DNA of 64,000 nt, taken from contig JALEKK010000024.1 of assembly GCA_022769005.1 (NCBI GenBank), positions 1 to 64,000 on the forward strand. Reading direction: 5' to 3'. How positions within the stretch are numbered: the first letter of the stretch is position 1; each line of letters opens with the position of its first letter. The notes below the pieces were generated by a model that was given only the letters and a program-made list of their open reading frames with translations, was not told where the DNA came from and did not search any database. The DNA is from Lachnospiraceae bacterium. GTDB lineage: Bacteria; Bacillota; Clostridia; Lachnospirales; Lachnospiraceae. Shown piece after piece: positions 16,807-27,400 of this stretch. Made by a program: the position numbers and the translations under genes.

Positions 16807-17913
16807 ATGAATTGGAAAGAACAGCTAAAGACAAATATTACGGAAGCGAAAGACCTGGCAGAACTTCTCCATTTGTCGGATAACGAAACCGAACAATATC
16901 ATGATTTACTTGAAAAGTATCCTATGACGGTAACAGATTATTATTTATCGCTTATTAATTGGGAAGACAAAAACGATCCGATAAGAAAAATGTGTCTGCC
17001 TTCACTTGATGAATTTGACACGGACGGTTCTCTCGATACAAGCGGCGAGGCATCCAATACGGTTATTGAGGGATTACAGCATAAATACAAGCAGACGGCT
17101 CTTATTCTGTCCACAAATATCTGCGCAATGTACTGCAGACACTGCTTCAGAAAAAGACTGGTAGGTCTTTCGGGAGAGGAGATTCTGAAGGAATATCCTA
17201 AGATTGTAGAATATATAAAGGAACATAAAGAAATATCAAATGTTTTAATAAGCGGCGGCGATGCATTTATCAACGAAACCTCCGTTATCGAAGCGTTTTT
17301 AAAGCCGTTGGCGGAATTGGATAATCTTGACTTTATACGATTCGGAACAAGAACACCTGTTGTTTTCCCTCAAAGAATCACTGAGGATAAGGAACTTGTA
17401 GATATCCTTCGAAAATACAACGAACGCAAACAGATTATGGTTGTTACGCAATTTAATCATCCGAATGAGTTTACACCGGAGGCCGTTGATTCAATAAATA
17501 AATTGAGAAATGCCGGACTTGTCATTAAAAATCAAACGGTTCTTCTTAAAGGAATAAATGATAATCCCGAAGTGCTTTCAACTCTTCTCAGAAAGCTCAC
17601 ATCAGTCGGTATCGTTCCTTACTATGTGTTCCAGTGCCGTCCCGTTACGGGAGTTAAGCACCAGTTCCAGGTACCTATAAAAAAGGCCGTAAATATTATT
17701 AATGAGACCCGTTCTCTGCTTAACGGGCAGGCAAAGTGCTTCAGATACGGAATGTCTCATCCGCTTGGAAAAATAGAAATTATAGATAATCTTTCCGACG
17801 GAACCACATTATTCAGATTCCATCAGGCGAAATATGATGAATATAACAATAAACTCTTTGCCGTTAATCTCAGAGATGATCAATGTTGGCTTGAAGATGA
17901 TATTAAACCGTAA
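16807..17913 (+). CDS. KamA-family radical SAM protein (lysine 2,3-aminomutase-like)
   Basis: A 368-residue radical S-adenosylmethionine enzyme of the KamA family. The [4Fe-4S] motif CxxxCxxC is C106, C110 and C113 (NICAMYCRHCF). A SAM-binding GGD segment (ISGGDA) follows. Members with proven activity move the alpha-amino group of lysine to the beta position using PLP; EpmB modifies the lysine for elongation factor P. Shorter relatives like this one often have unknown substrates, and no EF-P or beta-lysine gene is adjacent. ATG at 16807 fits the domain start; AAAGGA lies nine bases upstream. The gene is monocistronic and ends at a strong terminator. Confidence 0.85.
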   Translation: MNWKEQLKTNITEAKDLAELLHLSDNETEQYHDLLEKYPMTVTDYYLSLINWEDKNDPIRKMCLPSLDEFDTDGSLDTSGEASNTVIEGLQHKYKQTALILSTNICAMYCRHCFRKRLVGLSGEEILKEYPKIVEYIKEHKEISNVLISGGDAFINETSVIEAFLKPLAELDNLDFIRFGTRTPVVFPQRITEDKELVDILRKYNERKQIMVVTQFNHPNEFTPEAVDSINKLRNAGLVIKNQTVLLKGINDNPEVLSTLLRKLTSVGIVPYYVFQCRPVTGVKHQFQVPIKKAVNIINETRSLLNGQAKCFRYGMSHPLGKIEIIDNLSDGTTLFRFHQAKYDEYNNKLFAVNLRDDQCWLEDDIKP

Positions 17914-17977
17914 TAATTCGGAAAATTACGAATTATTTAAACCACCTATATATAACCATACTGTTATTAAAACATAT

Positions 17978-18020
17978 AAAAAGTCATTACCCGGGCAAAA
18001 TACCCATGTAATGACTTTTT
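17978..18020. terminator. Terminator shared by the KamA-like gene and the convergent gene
   Basis: AAAAAGTCATTAC (17978-17990) is perfectly inverted at 18008-18020, with a 17-base loop. The A and T ends make it usable from both sides, between convergent genes ending at 17913 and 18113. Confidence 0.85.
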
Positions 18021-18112
18021 ATATTATCTTCTGTTATATCTGTATTTATTTTTATGATTATATATCGGTTATATGACTTAATCAAAACCCAATGAACCGG
18101 TTTTTAATATAA

Positions 18113-19000
18113 TCACTGTATTTCTCTGAGGATATTTTTCATCTCTTCATCCGAAAGATTGATTATACAGCAGTCCGCATCGTATTTTCTCGACTTATCA
18201 ATGAGAGATACGAATTTATTATAATCCACTCTTTCTCTGTCATATTTATCAAATGTAAGAAGAACGTCCCTTTTTATTACATTTACGGGCTTTTTTGAAA
18301 ATACTCTCGGTACTATCGGAAAAATTGTATCACGGCCGGCAGGAACGGTATGAGTAACACTCACATCCGGCTTCAATCCTTTTGTCCTGTTTTTTCCGAA
18401 AAAACCCTTGGTCTTTTGGTCTATCTTTTTCTCAACCGTTGATATGGGAGCTGAATAATAATAATCATGCTGTTGCATTTTATCCATATACTCCGCAAAT
18501 TCGTCTATATCAGACCCGAATTGTTCCATCTCATTTTTATCTATCGCAATCGGATTCTTTACACCGAATATAAAATATACCGGTACTTCCCCGTTGTTAA
18601 TCTTATCCGTCATTTCGCTTAAAGCTCTTTTTGTGTTATCTATGTCAATATCAACAAGATTGTCAATATCGGATAAAAGCATTTTTATACCGTTATGCGA
18701 AAACTTTTTTACATTCATTTTTTCGCAAATCTTTCTGAGATATTCGTAAAAACCGTATATTTCCTTTCTGGAAGTCGGATCCGAGTGTGTGAGAGATACA
18801 AAGTAATTGGCTCTCTCCAAATTGATTCCCCTTGCTATTTTCTCATTTTCATAAACAAGCGTATTGTTGCCTATGTCCCCCGGCTCAAGGGCAAATCCCT
18901 TATCCCATGTTCCGTATTCCCACCCCGGCAATAACAATTCCTGAATAACAGGCGGTTTTTTAAATACTGCCGCAGGCTCTATGTTAACTCTTACTGACAT
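18113..19000 (-). CDS. Unrecognised 295-residue protein
   Basis: I do not recognise this protein. It has no signal peptide or membrane segment and looks cytosolic and mixed alpha/beta. Notable features are a tryptophan-rich start (LLLPGWEYGTWDKGF), an acidic central part (IDNLVDIDIDNT) and a basic segment around residues 190-215 (KTKGFFGKNRTKG). There are no Walker, metal or catalytic motifs that I can name. ATG at 19000 has GGGAG upstream. It lies next to the methyltransferase and the AAA+/VWA/LRR genes on the same strand, but a terminator at 19225-19269 separates it from them. The 225 bases upstream (19001-19224) hold no other gene. Confidence 0.7.
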   Translation of the reverse strand: MSVRVNIEPAAVFKKPPVIQELLLPGWEYGTWDKGFALEPGDIGNNTLVYENEKIARGINLERANYFVSLTHSDPTSRKEIYGFYEYLRKICEKMNVKKFSHNGIKMLLSDIDNLVDIDIDNTKRALSEMTDKINNGEVPVYFIFGVKNPIAIDKNEMEQFGSDIDEFAEYMDKMQQHDYYYSAPISTVEKKIDQKTKGFFGKNRTKGLKPDVSVTHTVPAGRDTIFPIVPRVFSKKPVNVIKRDVLLTFDKYDRERVDYNKFVSLIDKSRKYDADCCIINLSDEEMKNILREIQ

Positions 19001-19224
19001 TTGACTATGCTCCCTTTCTTATTGCACCTTTATATATCGTAAGTACCATATTCGAAATGACAAATAACTATTTCATAAATCTTTTTCAGCCGTATTCCGC
19101 AGATTAAGATCCGTGAATACAAAAAGTAAGGTGTATTTGAATTATAACATTTCGGGGCACCGCAATATAGCTTGTAATTATAAAATTCATATAACATGCT
19201 TTTACGGATATTTTGTCAAAGCAT

Positions 19225-19269
19225 AAAAAGCCGAATTATCGATGCAAATGCATCAATAATTCGGCTTTT
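19225..19269 (-). terminator. Terminator after the methyltransferase gene
   Basis: AAAAGCCGAATTAT (19226-19239) pairs with ATAATTCGGCTTTT, with GATGCA/TGCATC continuing the stem after one mismatch. It is followed by a T-rich end on both strands. It lies 100 bases past the methyltransferase stop. Confidence 0.8.
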
Positions 19270-19368
19270 ATTCTATATAAGTATTAAGGCTCTCTTTTGT
19301 GTCTGTTAAGATATCCCGTACCAATAAGATTAAATTAAAGAAAAACAATCATTGAACGGCAAAACGAA

Positions 19369-20145
19369 TTATTTTACGGCATTAATCATAAACATAGGAT
19401 TATTCTTATAATTCTCTCTTTCTTCTGATGTTAAAACATTATAGACGTCTTCCGTTCCCGCATTCGCTTTGCTGAAACCTATATCCTTTAACTTACATAT
19501 ATCCCAATTAGGTCTGATAATATATGTCAAAGGAATCTGTCTTGCAATATCCTCCATCCAATCGTTGTCGATACCTTCACCGTCAAGAAAATAATCATAT
19601 ACCCCGTTTCTTTTAAGATCTTCTCTGGTAATATCGTATTCTCTCTTCTTGGCCTCATCGCTTAAATGGCAATACCAGTTTGCATCAAAGTTAAGGAGCT
19701 TGCCGCCGTTCTTTAAAACTCTGTACCACTCCTTATATGCCTTCTCCGGATCTTCCAAAACCCATGTCAAATTTCTTGTCACTATGAGATCGAACTCTTC
19801 GCTTTCAAATTCAAGGTTCTGAGCGTCCATTCTTCTGAAATCTATTTGATCCCCGAGAGGACCGGCATTATTCTTTGCTTTTTTAAGCATTTCTTCGGTA
19901 CAGTCCACGGCGCTTACATTATATCCTCTTTCCGTAAGAAGAATTGAGAAAAATCCCGGACCCGTACCGATATCAAGAACTTTAATTTCTTTTTTGTCCT
20001 TAACATTCTTTAAATGCTCCGGCATATTTGCTTCAATAAGATTGCCCCAAAGCATTCTCTGAGCTCCGGCAAGTTCCTGTTTGTTGAGCTTGGAATATCC
20101 TTCTGCTCTGTTGGTCCAGTATGATTCTATTTCATTAAGTAACAT
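19369..20145 (-). CDS. Class I SAM-dependent methyltransferase
   Basis: A 258-residue Rossmann-fold methyltransferase. Motif I is VLDIGTGPG at about 56-64, followed by VSAVDCTEEML (acidic residue for the ribose), FDLIVTRNLTWVL (motif IV region) and a C-terminal part ending FMINAVK. It uses S-adenosylmethionine; the substrate is unknown. ATG at 20145 is preferred to GTG at 20154 because AGAGG lies seven bases before it. A CsoR/RcnR-like palindrome is about 90 bases upstream, which suggests control by a metal; a similar G-tract precedes the nickel importer. A role in metal-chelator modification or metal detoxification is possible but unproven. Confidence 0.85.
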   Translation of the reverse strand: MLLNEIESYWTNRAEGYSKLNKQELAGAQRMLWGNLIEANMPEHLKNVKDKKEIKVLDIGTGPGFFSILLTERGYNVSAVDCTEEMLKKAKNNAGPLGDQIDFRRMDAQNLEFESEEFDLIVTRNLTWVLEDPEKAYKEWYRVLKNGGKLLNFDANWYCHLSDEAKKREYDITREDLKRNGVYDYFLDGEGIDNDWMEDIARQIPLTYIIRPNWDICKLKDIGFSKANAGTEDVYNVLTSEERENYKNNPMFMINAVK

Positions 20146-20232
20146 GACACACACCTCTTATATTCAGAAAATCAAGTATCATACACATACAATACTTTAT
20201 ATGCTGTATATTAATTAATCTGTATACATATC

Positions 20233-20252
20233 TTAACCCCCCAGGGGGTATC
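20233..20252 (-). promoter_or_regulatory. CsoR/RcnR-like operator upstream of the methyltransferase
   Basis: On the minus strand GATACCCCCTGGGGGGTTAA is a near-perfect palindrome of C5/G6 tracts bordered by ATA and TTA. This form is typical of CsoR-family copper, nickel or sulfide sensors. It lies about 90 bases before the methyltransferase ATG. The site is seen; regulator and metal are inferred. Confidence 0.55.
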
Positions 20253-20359
20253 TTTCGATGCCTTATCATGATGAATTTATACACTTAGTTATAATAGTAA
20301 ATAAAATTTTACGTATTAGGAAACAGAACTTTATTATGACACGGACCCAAATCAAACAT

Positions 20360-21754
20360 TTACTCTTCCGTTAATTCATTTAATAAATTCATTTCCTCCG
20401 TGAAGTCGGACTTCAGCAATCTTCTGTTATATTCAAAAAATTTTTCATAATTATGTTCCGTCATAAAGAACATTCCGGATTTTCCCGCTGCCAGCTCTGT
20501 CGTAAACAATGTAAGTTCTTCCGCTTTTCCGTATACATCTTCAATAAAGCCGTAAAGTCTGTCCAATTTATTTTTTAATGCACTGTTAAAGTTCTCGACT
20601 TCTTCATTTCTTTCAAAAAATTTCGCCTTTAATTCTTCCGTATCCGCGGATTTTGAATACCAATCTTTAAAAACGGAATATGAAATCCTTTCAAAATAAT
20701 CTTCCGCCCTGATATCCGAAAGAGAAACTCCGTCCGCAGAAGCTTTTATAAATTTATAAAGTCCGTCCTGAACTTTTGTCATTTTTTCAGATTCCTTAAA
20801 GTCTTTATTTAAATGAGCAATTATAATTCCTATAAGACTTACCCTTCCGTCAAACGGAATATTGACATAATCCTCTTTAATATATTCACCTGAAAGTATC
20901 TTATCCATATCAAATACTTTTTCGTATTTTTTATAGAGCAGATAAAAATTATAAAAATCGGACGCTGTCTGTTCGTCGGTTATATATTCTCTTATGGTTT
21001 CTTCTTTTATTTCCAGACCCAATTTCGTGTATGCTTTAATACAATCCGATAAATCTTCCCAACCTCTTGCCGTTACAAATGACATACCGTCTATATTCAG
21101 TTCTGCTTTATAAAAATTATCACTTTTTATGCTCAGATACGAATTGACGGACCCGTCTATTCCGTTATTAAGCGCATACTCTCTCCATATTTTATAATCC
21201 GGCTGAATCCATATCTGCCTCACTCTGTCCAAGGTCACCATGTCAAATTCTTTTACCGACTTGTTATATTCTTCCGGATTTCCCGCACATACAATGACCC
21301 AACCGTCCGGAATATTTAAACGTCCGAACATTTTATTTTGCAACAGCTGCAATACAATAGGGCTCATGGTTTCTGAAACACAGTTTATCTCATCTAAAAA
21401 CAGTATACCCCTGTCCGTGTTTTTTTCGTTCATTTCATCATATACGGAAGCTATGATTTCACTCATTGTATACTCCGTGACCTTCACTTTTTTACCGCCG
21501 TATGTCCTTTCGGATACAACGGGAAGTCCCAGCGCACTTTGTCTTGTATGATGAGTCATATTATATGTTACCAGACCTATACCCATTTCATCGGCAATCT
21601 GTTCCATTATGGCTGACTTTCCCAATCCGGGCGCTCCCATAATCAAGATGGGTCTTTGACGATTTCGGGCAATAAGCATATTGCCGTTTTCATCAGTCAG
21701 AGAATACGCCTTTACGGTATTCATTATTTCTTCTTTTGCTGTCTTAATATTCAT
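20360..21754 (-). CDS. MoxR-type AAA+ ATPase
   Basis: A 464-residue AAA+ ATPase. Walker A GAPGLGKS is at 40-47 and Walker B GILFLDE at 116-122; sensor 1 is in VCAGNPEE, with an arginine pair in LDRVRQIW. A long helical C-terminal half (residues 230-464) is poorly conserved. MoxR-like ATPases act as chaperones or remodelling factors with partner proteins carrying a von Willebrand A domain; such a protein is encoded directly upstream, and the two reading frames share one base (stop/start junction at 21754). Together with the LRR gene they form one operon on the minus strand. The target is unknown. Confidence 0.85.
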   Translation of the reverse strand: MNIKTAKEEIMNTVKAYSLTDENGNMLIARNRQRPILIMGAPGLGKSAIMEQIADEMGIGLVTYNMTHHTRQSALGLPVVSERTYGGKKVKVTEYTMSEIIASVYDEMNEKNTDRGILFLDEINCVSETMSPIVLQLLQNKMFGRLNIPDGWVIVCAGNPEEYNKSVKEFDMVTLDRVRQIWIQPDYKIWREYALNNGIDGSVNSYLSIKSDNFYKAELNIDGMSFVTARGWEDLSDCIKAYTKLGLEIKEETIREYITDEQTASDFYNFYLLYKKYEKVFDMDKILSGEYIKEDYVNIPFDGRVSLIGIIIAHLNKDFKESEKMTKVQDGLYKFIKASADGVSLSDIRAEDYFERISYSVFKDWYSKSADTEELKAKFFERNEEVENFNSALKNKLDRLYGFIEDVYGKAEELTLFTTELAAGKSGMFFMTEHNYEKFFEYNRRLLKSDFTEEMNLLNELTEE

Positions 21755-23250
21755 TATTTAATTATTCCATCCTTAAGCGTATATTTTATTACCCATGAAG
21801 GCGCCGTATATTCATTCATCCGATCCGCATCTGCCGCAATATTAAATCCGTTTTCCCTGTCGGAATATACAAATGCGCTTTTCCATGCAGGTTTTTTCTT
21901 CGGATAGACTCCGCGCCCGTCGGTAAAATATATAAGACCTCTAAGAGATTTTATTTCCCTTTTCCCAAGCAAATCATTTATATATTCAAATACCGGTCTG
22001 AAATCCGTTCCGCCGCATCCCTTAGGTGAAAAATTACGGAAAATTCCGTCAATATCCGTATTTTTATCTGCAACCGTAACTCTTTGAATGATATTGTCAC
22101 ACTCTATTATATAGATTTTGGTGTTTTTCCCCATGACATTTTCGGTTTTTAAAATCCCATATGTTGTATTTACAAATCTTTCAACAAGATCTCCGCTGCA
22201 TGAGCCTGATGTGTCAACAGCAATTACCAGTCCGTCTACAGCCTCTTCTTCCGAAACCTCCGTTTCTTCTATAAGAGCAATATTTTTATACAGAGATATT
22301 CCATAGTTATAATATCCCATATCGAAACTGTCCAAATCCGGCTTATTGTCTTCTTTCAGACTCATAAATTTTTTAAGGAATGACCTGTATGAGATTTTCT
22401 TTTGAAGGGCGTTGTCAAGAGATCTTGCCAACTGCTTAAATCTGCCGCCCGTTCCGGATGAAGCAAAGAAACCGTTAGTCTTTTTTGCCTCATCGGACCA
22501 TTCTTTCTTTAATTTATCGCGCCTTATGGCAACTTTATGCGTATAAGATTTTTCGGATTCATCAATTTCCTGATTTCCTCTAATTCCTTCTTTTTGTTTA
22601 TTATCTTTTTGACTGATTTCTTTGTCATTCTTAATATTATTATCACTTTTATTATCCTGCGGATTTTCCTTTTGTTCATTTTCATGCGACTTATCCCCGT
22701 TATAATCAGATTGTTTGCGTCCGTTGTCGTTTATTTTATACCAATACGAATGATCGTCCGTATAAAAATATTCCGCAAGTTTATATTTTTCGGTTTCGGG
22801 CCATGTTTTTATAATATTGTATATTGAATTTATACTGTAAATATCTCCGTTTTCACGCAGTTTTTTATATATGCTTTCCTTTATGTCAGACTCCGGACTT
22901 AAAATACACGATATATCCATGGAATCTATTATTGATTCCGCATGAATGTCCGCCGCAAGATTCCAGTCGAAATCTTCGCTGTCCGGTCCCGTAAAGGGAG
23001 CCAGAAAAAGACAGTGCAGACTTATGTGAAGGTATGCTCTGTTTATATATACCGGATCTTCCGTATATTTTTGAACAAGCAGCATGGGATTAAAATATAT
23101 ATTTTCTCCGTCCGTTGACATAAGCTTCGACTTTGGGTCCGGTATAAAATCAAATCTGTTAAATACCGCAAACATTCCTCTCATTGCGATAAACAAGTCT
23201 TTTTTTACATTTTCGAGAATTTTTTCTCCGACAGAAGCATATCTGTCCAT
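21754..23250 (-). CDS. VWA-like metal-ion-dependent adhesion domain protein (DUF2201 type)
   Basis: A 498-residue cytosolic protein. The N-terminal half resembles the metallopeptidase-like part of the DUF2201 family, with AYLHISLHCLFLAPF where a zinc-type HxxxH motif would be expected (HISLH). A highly charged, Lys/Asn/Asp/Glu-rich linker covers about residues 195-240. The C-terminal VWA-like domain has the MIDAS motif DTSGS (AVDTSGSCSG near residue 345) and GGTDFRP near 415. ATG at 23250 is preferred because a GAGA-type site precedes it; a start 15 codons earlier at 23295 is possible. It pairs with the AAA+ ATPase next door. Confidence 0.82.
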   Translation of the reverse strand: MDRYASVGEKILENVKKDLFIAMRGMFAVFNRFDFIPDPKSKLMSTDGENIYFNPMLLVQKYTEDPVYINRAYLHISLHCLFLAPFTGPDSEDFDWNLAADIHAESIIDSMDISCILSPESDIKESIYKKLRENGDIYSINSIYNIIKTWPETEKYKLAEYFYTDDHSYWYKINDNGRKQSDYNGDKSHENEQKENPQDNKSDNNIKNDKEISQKDNKQKEGIRGNQEIDESEKSYTHKVAIRRDKLKKEWSDEAKKTNGFFASSGTGGRFKQLARSLDNALQKKISYRSFLKKFMSLKEDNKPDLDSFDMGYYNYGISLYKNIALIEETEVSEEEAVDGLVIAVDTSGSCSGDLVERFVNTTYGILKTENVMGKNTKIYIIECDNIIQRVTVADKNTDIDGIFRNFSPKGCGGTDFRPVFEYINDLLGKREIKSLRGLIYFTDGRGVYPKKKPAWKSAFVYSDRENGFNIAADADRMNEYTAPSWVIKYTLKDGIIK

Positions 23251-23327
23251 TGAAGTCTCTTTCAATCTTCCGTCCCCTTTACCGTTATTCCGCATATGTT
23301 TACATAAGTTACGAATAGTGAATATTA

Positions 23328-24149
23328 TCAGAATTCGTATTTCTTTTTTTCCCGTCCGTATAATCTGTTGTACTTATCAAGAAGCAGACTCTGTATGTCC
23401 GTATAACCCTTTTCACGCATTATGTCGGTAATTTTCCATAATTTTGTCTTATCCGTTATGCAAATATCCGTAAGCCTCTCTATGTCGCTGGACCTGCCGG
23501 ATTCGGCAAGCATGATAACCGCCTTACAAATATTTTCGATGACAAAGTCTTTGTATTTAATCTCTGCCTGCTCCGATAAGCGATACGGATATAACAGCCT
23601 TTCCACGGCTATTCGTATTCCCGCTTTATAAAGATCCACATTCATGCCTAAAATAAATGTTTTATCGTAATCTCTGTAATTAATCTCTCCGGCCGAAATA
23701 CTCTCTCTGTAAAGACTCCCCGAACCTTCGGATATTTCGGTTATTATCCTTGCAGGCGTATTTTCTTCATAATTATCTATACCGTACGGAAATATCAAGG
23801 AAGCCTCTCCGTCGCCGTAAAAAATATGAACTTTTACTTCCGTATGTATATCCGCAAGTATTGACTTGAGACTTTTTAAATTACCGCCGTTTCCGTAATA
23901 TATTAATATTTCCCTGAGGCGCTCGCAATTTTTAAATGCTCCGTCGCCTATATCCACGGCTGCGTTTTTTAAGGTGAGTCTGTAAATGCTTCTGCAATTA
24001 TAAAACGCATGAGCACCTATTTTTTTTACGCTTTCCGATATATATAACTCTTTAATGTCCCTGTTTTCACTATATGCAAACGGAGCAATTTCCGTGGGAT
24101 ATTTTCCCGTTATATCGGACCCGATTGACAAAACTGTATTATCAGTCAT
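23328..24149 (-). CDS. Leucine-rich-repeat (BspA-type LRR_5) protein
   Basis: A 273-residue protein with BspA-like leucine-rich repeats in its first 100 residues: units such as IKELYISESVKKIGAHAFYN and IYRLTLKNAAVDIGDGAF, ending in NCxxLxxI. The rest is mixed and not recognised. There is no signal peptide, so it is presumably cytosolic, unlike most BspA-type LRR proteins, which are secreted. ATG at 24149 has GAAAGG seven bases upstream. It is the first gene of the LRR-VWA-AAA+ operon, and the repeats could serve as a target-recognition module. No repeat has known ligand. Confidence 0.78.
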   Translation of the reverse strand: MTDNTVLSIGSDITGKYPTEIAPFAYSENRDIKELYISESVKKIGAHAFYNCRSIYRLTLKNAAVDIGDGAFKNCERLREILIYYGNGGNLKSLKSILADIHTEVKVHIFYGDGEASLIFPYGIDNYEENTPARIITEISEGSGSLYRESISAGEINYRDYDKTFILGMNVDLYKAGIRIAVERLLYPYRLSEQAEIKYKDFVIENICKAVIMLAESGRSSDIERLTDICITDKTKLWKITDIMREKGYTDIQSLLLDKYNRLYGREKKKYEF

Positions 24150-24457
24150 TTGCATGCCTTTCACGATAATATTTATAAGAATATATCCTTAATATATGAG
24201 GATATTACTTCATTTCCTTTATTATAGTCACAACTTCATGTAATTGGTATCAAACCATACATTTAATTTCAATTGTACAAGAAAGAAATTCTCCGTTGCA
24301 ATAGAATATAACATGTATAAGTGCAATTAAGTTTGTAGTCAATCTCATAAAAGCATGTGCGGCGTCAAGCTTTTACACCGTAATTATCATATAAAATCAA
24401 ATGTTACTTATTTGGATATAAACATATTATTTATTAAAGTTTGGGGATGGGGTAGTT
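24150..24457. other. Divergent intergenic region between LRR operon and adhesin gene
   Basis: About 308 A/T-rich bases that should hold both promoters. A minus-strand TATAAT occurs near 24221-24226, 70-80 bases before the LRR gene, without a good -35 box. I see no RNA gene or operator that can be supported. Confidence 0.4.
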
Positions 24458-27400
24458 ATGTTTTCAATAAGTAAGCGCAGAAATCTACGCAAAAGCGTGT
24501 TTTTTTTAATATTCCCTTTAATAATGGTTGCATTACTTCTGTTTACAACCATTTTTTTCAATGCACGTACAGAAGCTGAAAATACACCTTCAATCACGAG
24601 GACGCAAAATACAGGCTCACCGAATATTAACAATTCGGGCAGCGCTCCCAATTCGCCGAATGCCGAACATCAAATCAACGCTTCAGTCGTAAATATTCAG
24701 GATATTAAAGCATATATACTTAAAGACGAGAATATAGAAAGCGTTAAATTATATTATGAGGATCCTGTAGGATCGGAACAATTCAAACCAACGGACAGTG
24801 CAAAGGGGATACTTGGAAATACAAGGATGAAAATAGCCATAACAATGAAAAATCTTCCTCATGAAGAGGTTGCGGCCAATGACTATACGGTAGCCACCGA
24901 ACTTCCGAATATATTTGCCGGCGTATCGCCTCCGTACGATTATAAAACCAATGAAAAGTTCAATAAAATAGTTGAAAACGGTATTGAGATAGGAACCGTG
25001 GATACTCCTGCCGGTACTAATATAGTAACAATAAAGTTTGATAAACAGTGGGTGGATTCTCAGGAAAGACTGTATGACGAATCCGAAGACCCTGCCGCAA
25101 GAACGTTTAATTTATATGCCATACCCAATATTAATGTAATAGACGGCGGCGACGTAAAAACAAGCATCGGCGGCGGTGACATCAACATAAATTTCGAAGA
25201 CGATTTAAAATCGAAATACGGCAAAATTCAAACAACGAAAAGTAATCCGGTATTAAGAGAAGATAACGGAAATTTTTACCTTGATTATGAACTTAAGGTA
25301 AAAACGGAAAGCAATCCCGTACCTGATGTCAAGGTAATCGATTCATTCAGCGGTCAGTCCGAATTTGCACAAATACTCTCCGAAAATGTCAATACATCCA
25401 TACAGGGCAATCAAATTACATGGAATGTCGGAGATATGAATGCCAATGAAGAAAAAAGTTTAAAATATTCCCTAAAGATAAAAAATACGGATATATTGGA
25501 TCCATATGTCAATACAGCCGATACTTATTCCAAAATGTATAAGAGAGATTCCGATACGGTACGATATACTCCGAAATCCAATGTAAGGATTGTAAAGAAA
25601 GCCGGAAACGTAATTAATAATAACGACGGCACATATACCATACATTATACACTGGACGTAACATCGGAATCGGATCTTCCTTTGAAAAACGTAAAGCTCG
25701 TAAGCAATGTCGATAGGGATTATACTCAATATACCAATATAAACGGTGGAAGCAACACATCAGTAAACGGAAGAACCCTCACTACATACATAGATTCTCT
25801 TCAAAAAAACGAACACAGACAGATAACATATGATTTGATTGTAAGCGAAGAGATATTTACAAAATACGGAAATCAAAGAATTAACATTCAGGATAATACA
25901 ACCGCCACTTCCAATACGAATAAACAAATCGGCAGATATACCGTTAACAGAGATATCGGACAAAAGTTATGGGATACCAAACGAAGCGAGATTACAAAAT
26001 CCGATCAGACAATAACAACGGATAACGGTACATTTACGGTTCCGGCAGGTTCGGTAAAATACACAGTACAGGTAAATATCACTCCCGACTTTGATGCAAG
26101 CACATTAAGCTTTATTGACAGGCTTGGTTCTGACTATCTTGTTTATACGGGATATTTAAAAATTGACCAAACCGACACAAACAATGTTGTCACCACCAGA
26201 TACATCAATATCGACGGAAAGAACAACTTTACGACATCTCCGCAGAATATAGGACTTCCCGGAGGAAACTATAAATATACGCTTACATACTATGCCAAAC
26301 CACAAAATGTGGATAATATAGCTAAAGTTCAGGTTACCAACTCTTTCCGATTGGACGGCAATGTCATCGGAAAGGGCGGAACATATTCCCTAAATCCGTT
26401 CAATACGAATGTAACCACGGAGATTTCCGGAGGACTTGATTACTCAACAAAAAAGAAATTCTGGTACTTCAGTAAAAATGATTCCGACAGTACATATACT
26501 CACGGAACCATATATTGGACCATTGAAATTACCGGAAAGCGTATCCCGCAGAGCATATACTTCAGAGATCTGATCGGAAATACCGAGAATCAACGACTTC
26601 AAATCGAAGACGGAATAAGCGTATACAAAGTTCCCAGCGACTTAACGTTCAGTCAGTATAAAGACGGCAATTCCGTTACCACCGTTGATGAACTTAAAAA
26701 GCATATATTATATACATACTCCGGCGTAAGAGTTCCGAATATTATAACGGATGTCAGCAAAACCGCGGAATATTCATATAACGGCAGCGGTGATAATTTT
26801 AATATACGTTTTAATAATTTGGTAATTAACGACGGTGAAAAGATTTTAATCCTGGTAAAGACTAATCCATATAAGAATCTTTCCAGTAAAGAGTCTTATA
26901 TGCAGGTAACCAATACCATATACAGCGGAAATTACTACAACGACTTAAGCAATCCGTCAAGAGATCAGAGAGAAATATTCCTGAACGAGAAAATATATAA
27001 GGAATTCAGGGCTTACGGTGATTATGACGGCAATACCGTTACCAATTTACACTGGGGTCCGAACAGCGTAAGAGACATATATCCCGACAGTCAAATACTC
27101 AAATCCATAAATGCGCCTAAAGGCACTTATGCGGACTGGCATATAAAAATAAATTATGAAGGCAATGTCGGCGGAAGCGTCATACTTGAAGACGATATAC
27201 CGGAAGGTCTGGAATTTACATATCTCAAGGTATCGGCAATTCATAAAGGATATACCGCACAAAACTATCCGCGCATAACGGAGATTGACAATCCGGGAGA
27301 CGGATGGGAAAAAATAACATATAACATACCGTCAGGAAGCTTCGACAGTTATCCGATAACCGCATATAAGAAGGGCAATAAAATTAAATTTAAAGTTGAC

